This document shows positions 1 through 10,800 of a stretch of 64,000 bases of DNA, in pieces. Positions within the stretch are counted from its first letter, which is position 1. Each line of letters starts with the position of its first letter. A model generated the notes under the pieces. That model made no database searches, had not been told where the DNA came from, and saw only the letters and a program-made list of their open reading frames with translations. The position numbers and the translations under genes were made by a program. The DNA comes from Oopsacas minuta (Eukaryota; Porifera; Hexactinellida; Lyssacinosida; Leucopsacidae), in assembly GCA_024704765.1 (NCBI GenBank), contig JAKMXF010000321.1, forward strand, positions 434,001 to 498,000, in the 5' to 3' direction.

Positions 1-1182
1 TGAATCATTCTCTAATATACATTCATGTATAATTGTATATATTTGGTAAGAATTTGATATTCCCATTTCCCAGACAGATGTGAGGCGAAATACATTTTAT
101 TGGAATTGTATTTTATCAATTTCATTATTACCAAATAAGGAATATTACGTTCTAGCTGTTAAATACTATACAATAAACTCCCGTTATCACCAATTCGGAT
201 GTAAATGAAATGATACCAGGGTCCCGAGCACTTCGTTATAACGAAAGTTTAGTGTAATTACATTCCATCGCTACATATGGTTGCTTCAAAACAATTCAAA
301 AATTTCGGTTACACATCTCTTTGTTATTCAATACATTAGCTACATTATTTCGTCCTGTAAAACTTCTATCAGTCATATAAATTTGTGATTACATCAACAC
401 CCGTTTGTTAGTTAATATCTCTATGAAATATGTCCATGTGAGCATTTGTATGGTAGTATACTAGTGCGTAATTACCTTCATGGTGGTGGTGGTTAGTTAT
501 TTCTATGGGTTAGTTTATTAATAGATTTCATTAAGGTTTCGGTATTATGATAACAATATCTTCCCCACGGGACCAAAGATATCGCCATTATAAAGAGATA
601 TCTATGACTTTATGGGATCTTATTTTAATACAAATCTTATGGGAATTATTTCAGAATGGTTAATAATAGTACGTATTTGAATTTTTTGATATTCCATTAC
701 AATTACAGCGAATGATTTGGTAGATACTTTCGGCGCGAAAAGATGTTCATTCACACTAGATTAGCTCCTATATAGTTAATAATGCCCATATATGGAATTA
801 TCTAACAAATTTCCTTGAATTACGTGCAGCTTCCTTCTTCAATCCTCATTATAGCTTTATCAAATTCCTGATAAGATAATTAAGATATTACTACATAGGA
901 TAATAGCCATCACAACTATTTTCTTAATAATTATATTCGTTATGTCGATTTCTATTTTTATGGAATGGATTGCAAATGCTATTCATTCAAAAGGTTTGGA
1001 TTACCTCTTTTGCATACGTATTCGCCTGTTATACGATAATTCTAATATATAGTCAGCTCTCATTATATCGAAGCTCAAGGATCCGCGATGGTTACTTGGA
1101 TATAATGTGAGTTGACTGTATGGTCCATGAGAAAAACTACAGTTATATTACTTCTCAATTTATATAAACCCTATCATTCTAG
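1..1182. other. Intron of the OCRL-like gene; no exon recognised
   Basis: This stretch ends in a splice acceptor at 1181-1182 that leads into the first recognisable exon of the 5-phosphatase gene. I looked for the preceding conserved block of the phosphatase (the part rich in glycine before the VNSH motif) and did not find it, so the upstream exons probably lie outside the window. The stretch holds two short inverted-repeat element remnants, around 171-259 and 1051-1119, and otherwise AT-rich sequence with stops in all frames. Confidence 0.6.
1051..1119. mobile_element. Family A inverted-repeat element, short copy
   Basis: Left end resembles CAGTCAACTCCCGTTATATC (here with changes) and right end reads GAGTTGACTGTA. 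It belongs to the commonest short element of the window, about 12 copies, most with termini beginning CAGT and flanked by TA. These features fit non-autonomous Tc1/mariner-pogo elements. It has no coding capacity. Confidence 0.6.
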
Positions 1183-3072
1183 CAATCCGATTTAAGATCC
1201 ACGACAGTACACTATGTTTCGTAAACTCTCATTTCTCTGCTCATGTCACAGAGATAGAAAAGCGCAATTCAGAATACAAAGAAATAATGACAGATATGTT
1301 ATTCCAAATCGGAGATAGAACAATACCACTTATAAGCCATAACATTGTGTTTTGGTTTGGAGATCTAAACTATAGATTTGAAATGAGTAATACATTTTGT
1401 TATGATGACGTCATGGTTGCTTGTAAGGAGAATGACACAGAGGCTCTTAAACTACATGACCAGTTCTACTTAGAACATCAAAGAGGAGATATATTCAGTG
1501 AATTCCAGGAGGGGGAAATTACATTTCTGCCTAGCTACAAGTATGATCCGGGTGAGTCAATTATTCTATCATTGTTAGGTTACTGAAGTTTTGGTAGTTG
1601 GAAAATTTGTGACTAAAATACCACGAAATTTTGGACCTTTTGGGACCGAATGGAATTTGGAATTCGATCCTAGATATCGATTCCAAAGACTCAAAAACTA
1701 GAACCATGAGGTAATGCAGGACCAATTTCGGGGGCGATTTTCGACCAATACCGAAAATATCTACTATATCAATTATATGTTTTTTGTATTAGGCACGAAT
1801 ATCTGGGATTCTAGTGCCAAGAAGCGTTGTCCTGCTTGGTGCGACAGAATCCTTTGGAAAGGAGAGGAAGTAAAGCAGCTATCCTACTCAATGCATCATA
1901 CTATATTACCATCAGATCACAAACCTGTATCTGCTTTATTTAACGTACAAATTAGAGGAGTTGATCAACAGAAACTGGATAAAGTGGGGGAGGAAGTCCG
2001 TGACAAATTAGCCGACAAAAACCATAAATATAACGGTACACCAATTATCAAGGTATCACCACCAGTTTTGAGATTTGAAGATCTACAATTTCACGAACAA
2101 ATGACTAAGAAAATCCTAATTACAAACGATAGCCCTATCCCAGTTAAAATCTCATTCGGACAGCCTATCAACGTTAAAACCCTTGCTTCACCATATCTAC
2201 GTATTTCCCCATTGAGTTATATGTTACTAGGTGATTGCTGTATGGAAGTTTCATTGACTATAATGGTAGGTTTAGAAACGATCCCTCTCATATCACAAGG
2301 ACAGTTTGTAATAGAGTTAATGCTAGTACTTCATGTTGAGACAGGTATAGATCAATACATATATGTTACTGGTAACTACCTACCCTCAAGCTTTGGAGTT
2401 TCACTGGATTTGTTATCCAAAAAATCAGATCCAATTCGTAGACTATCTTGCATAGATATTGGTCGTGTCAGTAAGAAAACAGATACACATGCAGAAATAC
2501 CGAAAGAAATAAAGACAATTTTGAAGTATTTACACTCGAATGCACTTCAAACAAAGGATTTATTCATGACTCAAGGCTTGAAGAGTGAGATGAGGTTAAT
2601 ACGAGAATCTCTCGATACAGGAGCTAAATTGCCTGAACTACATAGCGTACACTCAGCAGCTGATTTCCTGGTCACATTCCTTATGGCTTTAGATGATCCT
2701 GTAATTCCTATTAAATTCCATGACGATTGTGTGAAAGCTGCTAACAACTTTAAGGAAGCTAAATTAATAATTGAATCTCTCCCTCCAGTTCATCGCTCTA
2801 CATTTCAATATCTAATTGCATTCCTGAAAGAGCTATTGAATAATTCTAAAGTAAACAGACTAACTGCACTATATTTGTCCTCCGTATTTTCCTTGTGTAT
2901 TTTACGACCTAAAATCCAATACAATGAGAATGGTAAACTTGAAAAGAAGGACTTACGGGGTGGCACTCAAGTTCATAAACTAAAAAGCACCTTCTTGGAA
3001 CTATTCCTAACTAATGAATACACACTTGGTACCTATTTAGCCCCTCGTAGCCTCTATTTAAAAAATACCTAA
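1183..3072 (+). CDS. OCRL: OCRL/INPP5B-type inositol polyphosphate 5-phosphatase, 3' part
   Basis: Removes the 5-phosphate from PI(4,5)P2 and related phosphoinositides on endosomal and Golgi membranes. Exons are 1183-1551 and 1793-3072; the phase-1 intron joins ...YDPG to TNIWDSS. The 548 visible residues begin inside the catalytic domain. They show FVNSH, VFWFGDLNYR, the family motif PAWCDRILWKG and the catalytic SDHKPV, then an ASH domain (about 175-300 of the visible part) and a C-terminal RhoGAP-like domain. At the position of the RhoGAP arginine finger the sequence reads DLFMTQG, with no arginine, as expected for OCRL/INPP5B, whose RhoGAP domain is inactive. The N-terminus is outside the window. 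Vertebrates have two paralogues, OCRL and INPP5B; an invertebrate single copy could be called either. The identification is firm, the choice of symbol is not. Confidence 0.92.
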
Positions 3073-3663
3073 AAAGATTGTACAAATTTAATGCTATTCT
3101 TCCCATCTCACTAAGAGCTTGATGTATATATATTTCCTTGTGTATTAATTCTTTTATGAGTATTAATTAATTCAATGTACTATTATAATTATTGTTATAA
3201 TCTCTTATTATTATTTTATTAGATATTGGGTGAGAGGGTGTCTAGTATTATGGATGTAACTAGCTTTGAGGCATTTTTGCATTACTTCACGTTTGAACAT
3301 CCCCTAGGGAAACATTCATTCCTACCTCTTCGCTCTGTGTTTTCTAGTTCCGCCCCAGCAGTGTTTCCTTGTTTGTCGTCTAATAACACATCCGCTTAAT
3401 TAATAGCAACTTTTTACATTTTTGATGGTAAATAATTCGCGTTTTTTCAGGTAGGAAAAGTGCTACAAAATACGATTAGCCATAGCATTCTATAGATTTG
3501 CTATAGGCGAATCAACTGTAGTATATGGCGGTTTTTACATCAGCATATGGCATATCTTCGCCTGTTAGGAATGTGAGCAGAAATCCATTTCTTTGTTATA
3601 AATCATACGCCGTTTTTCAATCATTCAACCATAAAATCTCTATATTTCTAGTTCATACATACA
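3073..3663. other. Intergenic, OCRL to DHRS4
   Basis: AT-rich spacer containing the 3' UTR of the phosphatase gene and the promoter of the reductase gene. I see no coding exon, RNA gene or clear repeat. Confidence 0.5.
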
Positions 3664-4434
3664 ATGGCAATGGCTGGTAAATTACTAGCCAATAAAGTCG
3701 CCATCATAACAGGATCAACAAAGGGTATAGGATTTGCTATAGCAAAGAAACTAGCATTAGAAGGAGCTACTGTAGTAGTAAGCAGTAGGAGACAGGAAAA
3801 TGTAACTACTGCAATAGCTGAACTAAAGAAGGAGAATTTACCTCATCTAGGTGTAGCTTGTCATGTCGGGAAGGAAGAAGATAGGAAAAATCTTATTGAG
3901 CAGACTATTAAGAAATTCGGGAAGATTGATATATTAGTTTCTAACGTAGCAGTTAGTCCACATTTCGGGTTAACAATTGGAATAACTGAGAAACAGATAG
4001 ATAAAATATTTGATGTGAATGTGAAGAGTTCATTTCTGATAGCTAGAGATTGTTACCCATATCTCAAAGCTACAAAGGGTAACATAACATTCGTGACGTC
4101 AATAGGAGCGTATAAGCCGTTTGTGGGGGGAGGCTGGTACTCTATTAGCAAGACATCTCTCCTTGCGTTGACCCGCGTGATGGCTAGTGAGCTAGCAGTA
4201 GATGGTATCAGAGTTAACTGTATTGCTCCTGGATTAATAAAAACAGATTTCAGTAAGGGTTTGACAGAAAATGAAACCATAAGGAATAAGTTTCTAGAGG
4301 AAATACCTCTTGGTAGGTTGGGACAGCCAGATGACTGTGCGGGGGCAGTTGTGTTCCTCTCTTGTGATCAGCTGTCTAGTTACGTCACGGGGGAATGCAT
4401 ATCTATGACAGGTGGTATTCAGTCTAGATTATGA
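3664..4434 (+). CDS. DHRS4: DHRS4-like NADP(H)-dependent carbonyl reductase, peroxisomal
   Basis: Short-chain dehydrogenase/reductase of 256 residues in one exon. It reduces retinal and other carbonyls with NADPH in the DHRS4 family. The cofactor loop TGSTKGIG is at residues 16-23. The usual NNAG is replaced by SNVAVSP, similar to the DHRS4 family's own variant. The catalytic triad is Ser146, Tyr159 and Lys163 (YSISK), followed by the family's RVNCIAPGLIKT segment. The protein ends in SRL, a type 1 peroxisomal targeting signal and the same tripeptide found in DHRS4. A second in-frame ATG two codons in (MAMAG) could also serve as start. Length matches the family. The closely related DHRS2 or plant tropinone-reductase-like SDRs are alternatives, but the SRL tail favours DHRS4. 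Confidence 0.9.
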   Translation: MAMAGKLLANKVAIITGSTKGIGFAIAKKLALEGATVVVSSRRQENVTTAIAELKKENLPHLGVACHVGKEEDRKNLIEQTIKKFGKIDILVSNVAVSPHFGLTIGITEKQIDKIFDVNVKSSFLIARDCYPYLKATKGNITFVTSIGAYKPFVGGGWYSISKTSLLALTRVMASELAVDGIRVNCIAPGLIKTDFSKGLTENETIRNKFLEEIPLGRLGQPDDCAGAVVFLSCDQLSSYVTGECISMTGGIQSRL

Positions 4435-4806
4435 GTTGTTTTACTGAAATTATTTTGATTCATTAAATGTAGATTCTTAGTTTATTGTTCGAAAATTTGT
4501 ATTTTTGTTACAGTCTACCTTTTATGCTTTAAATATCTTTATAATGCAAACACTGATAGTTTCCTGTAAATGCCATCAGAGCAGCACTTTTCAACGCTAT
4601 CTGGATATGCACCTGGTTATGCCAATAGAACCTGAATAGCTTTAGACTGTATAGAGATTACAATAATCTTCTGAATTCAGGATATATTAGCTTATGATGT
4701 TTGTAAATCACTTTATTCCAATTTGTCCATCTACTTAAGCACCATCAAACTGTTTTATTATTTGTCTGTTATTAGAATCTTTAGCTTGTAAAACACAATC
4801 TACAAC
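4435..4806. other. Intergenic, DHRS4 to citrate synthase
   Basis: About 370 bases of AT-rich sequence holding the end of the reductase transcript and the citrate synthase promoter. No feature recognised. Confidence 0.5.
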
Positions 4807-7800
4807 ATGCAGACTCTGATAAAAAGATTATCAGTGGGAGCTATGTTCCTAAGACCTTCTATCAGCTATAGACAATTATCAGATACAACTGTGAGTAATA
4901 GAGAACACATAATAATATTGTGATTTATTCTTTCTATTTGTTGCTAGGATTTGAAGGCTCGTTTAGCTGAGTTAATTCCGATTAGGAAATTAGAACTTGC
5001 AAAGTTCAAAGAGGTTCATGACAAAACTGTAATTGGAAATATCACTGTAGGCATGGTAAGTATGCTTTGTCAGCGATTCGACCTTGCTTCATACAAGCAA
5101 ACCCCTTGACTTGTTACCGAAAGATTCCCAAAGTAACAAAATTTATAATTTTATGCTCTATAGCTGTATAAAGGCATGCGAGGAATGAAAGGACTAGTGA
5201 CAGAAACTTCATTATTAGACCCAGAAGAGGTGAGTATTATTTGTTATTTGTTTCAGTCTTTGTGATGCATATACAGCTAACATCCGGTAACTCGAAACTT
5301 AAGGGGAATCAAAGTATGTTCGAGTCAACGGATGCGATAAGTACTAAAAGTACAACGAAGGGAAGTGAAAATTCGTTCTAGGCGAAGTTCGAGTTACCAA
5401 ATGTTGACTGAATTCTTCAAAGAGTATGATAACATACTCGTACCCTCCCCGGATTATCCGGAGTTTTCCAAGAAATTCAGGAAAATATTTGCAAATGTAT
5501 GTGGCTTTTTTCCCAAATATTAGCCTGAAAATACTAATTTATTGATGTAAACTTGGAAATCCAATTTATTAAAGTTTGGTAAGTATGGTATTATATAAGC
5601 GTGACGTACAATTATCTCTTAATAATGTATGTAATTCCTCCTCTCACCAAATATATTTATTTATATATTTGAATATTCTTAAACTACACAGCTACAATGT
5701 TATATACAGTGTGTCTATTCATTTTCTCAGTGTTCTGTATCTTTACACTGATAAAGCTATTCACTAAGAAACATCCTAAACATCCTCCCTTATATGTAAT
5801 ATATCAAGATATAGCTGATGTGGATAACTTATACACACTCCTGTTGTTAGGAAGAGTACTTAACGTTTCACCTGATAGTCCTATGCGATTAGTATTAATG
5901 CCCAGATTAGTTGATTTGAGTGTAGCACCATTTGATTCTGAACGAGAAACCTTCAATTTATCAATGTTAATCCCTGGTCCATTATCCTCTGATTCTTGCT
6001 ATGAATCCGAATTAATATTTAAAGATTCAGCTACTAGAATATGGCTGTATCTCCACAAGGCACTTGGTCATGAGAAGCGGAGTTTACCGCTCTGCTACAC
6101 CATGGATTGTGTTCGTATTTTCCATGGAGATTATCCTATAGGAGCATTTGCTCAGGCTTCGCCTAGTTTAGCTGCTATCGATCACGCGGTACATGCTCAT
6201 GATTATGTGTTCTTTAGACAGGATTTGTTTGGTGGTATTTATGGTGATGTCATAACTCCAGACGATTATAAGAATTGGTTAAAATCTGTAAGGAATAGTA
6301 AGAAAAGGTCTGAGCTAATTCGAAGTGAAATAGAAAATGGTTTTGAGTTATTTGAGTTTCGTAGTGATTCTTGTATCAGTGCTGCTATACGTTCCTTAGA
6401 TGAGTTACATAGCGATATTAAGTTGAAGTCTCCTGGACGTAATCTCAGGTTGGTTCTACTGGCTCAAGCTACTTCCTTGGTTAAACTTCTAGAAGATAGG
6501 AATTTAGTAACGAGGGTTGAATGTATTCATGCACAGTATTTCACATGGTCACATTCTGATAATGTTCTTGGAGAACAATTCAATATAGTCTTAGATAGAA
6601 TAGCAGCTGAAAATTGCGTTAGAATTGTGAAGAAATACAGAATTCCTTTTTACTGTATTACAACTCAATATCCTAGTAATGGTAATGCTCCTATGGAATT
6701 CATATCTAAGTTAGAGATGAGAAATAAATTTGATTCGAATTGTTTCTTTGCTCTTAGGAAACTTTGGAATAGTTTGAAAGGTGGAAAAGCTCAAACAATA
6801 TTTGATATCTGGGTAGTAGCTCTGATTTGTAACTCTCATCTCTTCGATATTCTTCCAGTTAATGTGTCTTTCTCAAGAAATCAATTTCAACTCCAAATCG
6901 ATTCCACGAAAAAATCGAAAATATTCACTGCAACGGATTCTTCAGTGCAAAATACTCGTTTATTAGTTGATTGGATGGAAAGTCACATATTCTAGAACAA
7001 TATAAAATTGGTAGTATAACAGAACTTGTATTATTTATATCCATGGTGTTTGATATTATATATGCTGTCAACTCTAAATTGGTTTGATAGTTCATTCTTA
7101 CATTTATTTAAAAACACCCAAACCACTTAAAACACTGTATTGTTACAATCTCTAGGGTAAGCACAGAATAATCCGAGAAAAATATCTAAAAGGTGTCGAA
7201 TTCCACCCTCGAATTGACATTTATTGTATCCTCTCGTATATAGCTTGTCCTAGGAATAATTTAGAAATATCTCACACTTTATTTACTATATTACATGTAT
7301 AATTACGTATAGAACTATACTTACCATTATCCTTATTAATAACTAGCATTTATCAATTGACTAAACACATACAACATGTATCGGCCCAGTAGTGAGCACA
7401 AAGCAATATATCATGACTTAGAATTCAAACAGCTTAGGGCTACAATGTCTGCTTCTTTCCGAGAGCTCCACAAGAAGTTAGATGAGAGAGAAGCTGTGTT
7501 AGGGGATACACTGGAGAGCACTTTCAAGAGGAATTCAGAGCGGAAGAAGAAACGAAATGCTGAGTTAGAGAAGCTACGTAAAACCTATGAAATGGTGGAG
7601 ACTAATCTCTCGGAGACATCACTTGTAGATACAGGACTAGAAGCATTGAAACCTATACAAACACGCATTATAGAGCTTGAGAAAGAAGGAAATGTTATTC
7701 AGTTCGGTTGGGACACCTCAACACTCGAGCAAGCTATCAATGAGCTAGGTAGCTTCATGGTAATGTCTGGGAGTGGGAGAGAGGAAGAATTATTCCATGA

Positions 7801-10800
7801 CCATGTGGGTAACGGTTCTCCAATTTCACCTCCTAGAAATGACGTAGAAATACATAACTCTATTCCTGATTACGTTACAGATGAGCCTAGAGACTATCTA
7901 CAAATATCAGAACCATTGTTATCTGTTGGTATGACTGGTGGAGACCCGGGGCAGCTCAAGTCTTCATGCGGTCTAGCAGTTGATGATCTATCAAAACGGA
8001 TATTCGTAGCGGACTACAAAAATCGTCGTATTCAAATATTCACATTTGACGGTAATTGTTTGGCAGAATTCGGTGAATCAGAACTATTTGAGCCTTACGG
8101 ACTGTGTGTTAGAGGAGATACTATCTACGTAACTGATCTGGGCCATAATGCGTATCTATCTTTCTCTATAAAATCACAGAAATTGCTAAGTAAGACAGGA
8201 TCTGAGGGAGAAGCGAATGGGCAATTTGATGTACCCTATGGTATAGATATTGATTCAGATACTAAGCTAATATACGTATGTGATTGTCTCAATAACCGTG
8301 TGTCATTATTCGACCAGACTAGCAATCAATTCCGAAGGAATATAGGATCTAACCTACTGCATCTTCCTAATGACGTCAAGATAACAGAATCATCTGTATT
8401 TGTGCTTGATCAGAATACAGTTTGTATTCATAACTTTGATAAAGCTACAGGAGCTAAACTAAGTAGCTTCATAAGCAGGGGTCCTGACAAGCAAGTAGAA
8501 TTTGCTTACTTTTTCTGCATAGACAGACACGGGAATATGATCCTTTCCGATCGCGACCAGAATTGCCTCAAGGTATTCTCACCAACAGGAGTGACGATAT
8601 GTATCGTCGGAGAGAAAGGGGACGAGCCAGGACAATTCCATTACCCAGAGGGTATCGCACTAAGAAGCGACGGAAAAATAGTTAGTGTATGCAGTGAGAA
8701 AACAAGGAATATTCTCCAAATACTTTGAAACATTGATTAGTATTTGGATTTAGCTATTACGTCATACTATCAGGATAGTCTATTTAGATATTTTAATTAA
8801 TTTACCTCAACTCTTATTATTTATAGATTTATCATTGGTAACACTTTAACTCTACCTACTACGCAGTAACGCAGATTATACAACTTTTATTTTGTTTTGT
8901 TTTTGTTACTGATGGGATTTCTGTGATATTTTGTTTATTTATTTGCATTTATTTTGTGATAGGGGATCAGATTCCGCGGCTACACTCTTCCAGAATTACA
9001 AAAGGTGAATACTTGAGACTTCTTGTGATGAATATATTCAGTGTTTACCTCTTGATCATATATGCAAGCGAATTTGTTGTATTTATAAAACAATCAACTC
9101 CTGCTATATCGAAGCTCAAGGGCCGTGATAATTACACATTATAAGCGGAGTTCGATCTAACCGATGAGATATATATGAATTTGGCGGTTTGGGACCATGT
9201 TTATACAATTTCAGACTTCGATATAGGCGGGTAATTCAATATATCATTGTCCGTTACAACTGTAGTTTTGACTGCATACCAAAATTTGCCATACATATTT
9301 GTTCCTACATTTAAAATAAATAATATTATTCTCATTTTAAGCTACTCCCATCTGCTGAAGGAGGAGAAGTTCCACTCCCAGAGGGTCTGTTCTGGCTCTT
9401 AATCACAGGAGAAATTCCTAACAAGGACCAGGTATATACTACATCTTAACATTTGACAGAAGTTCTGACTAATGACTGATCAATGCATATTCTCTAGGTA
9501 CAAGCTATCTCAAAGGAATGGGCTTCTAGATCTGATCTCCCTGCGCACGTAGTTCACATGGTATCACACTTCCCTTCTCATCTCCACCCCATGTCTCAAT
9601 TATCATCTGCTGTATCTGCTATGCAGTCAGAGAGTCATTTTGCTAAGGCTTATTCAGAGGGTGTTAATAAGGCTAAATATTGGGAGGTATGTTCTTAGTA
9701 GTTTTTGGAATTAGGAGTATGGTTAAAATTCGGTCGAAATATTTATTTGAGGGTTCATTAGTATACTTTATCTTCATAAAAACAACCGTGTCCTGTTTTG
9801 TCAGAAATTACTCGATGCGTATTAGTTACTTAGCCATGAATGGTGGAATTAGTTCATCTGCTTGGATGTTGTTCTAGGTTATATTGAGGAACTCCTCGCC
9901 TGGTTGGAAGTAAACATAAAATAAACAAATTCCACCATCCATGGTTAAGTAAGTAATAAGCATTATAGCATTTACGTTAATTCCTATTGTCCGTAGTTCT
10001 TTCTATATCACTGTACCTTATCTAACATCTTCGTATTAATCTGAATTCCTTGTATAAGCATACTGGAGTAACATTACCCAGCTTTACAAATCTATAATTG
10101 TTATTCTACACAAGCTAATTAGCCTGTGTGAATTCAATGGATGTACAAGTTAAGACATTAACCGGACAGACAACTAGCATACGAATATCTGAAGAAGATA
10201 CTGTCCATGAATTTAAGTCTCGTATTAAATTGACTAGTATTAGCTATCCTAGTCATCTGCAAGAATTGTATTATAATGGAGAGATGCTTGACAACGAATC
10301 TAAACTAAAGGAATGTAATATCAAGGATGGAGCTCAGGTTGATGTTAGAATGAAGGTAGAGTTAGGTAGAGACCCTTCAAACACAGAATCTAGACCCCAG
10401 AGTCAAAGTTCTCAGAGTGGAGGATCTTGTTGTGCTTACATTTGAAACTATTCTTTAATGCTTTAATTGTAATATACTTTAGCAGAATTCTTAATATTAT
10501 ACTGTTGTATTGGTTAAAAATAGTAGGAAAATTTGGTCGTAAGGGTATTCAGCTTGTAAAATTGGTCCAGGACATCGACATCGGATCCCAACCTGGGGTC
10601 TATGGCCTTTGGTGATCCACAAGATCTCAAAATTTGAATTGTAGTCTATGGGAAGGGCACAAAATGTGTTAAAATTACTACGCATAGGGGTCCATTGGTT
10701 ATTAGTGTTGGGAACCTCTTGTCCAGGATGATGACCTATTTATATTTTCACCATTTCCCTACAGACTACATATGAGGATACAATGGATCTCATCGCTAAG

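Noticed and set aside
4053..4280. Minus-strand frame across the DHRS4-like gene
   Set aside because: Shadow of a conserved coding region on the other strand.
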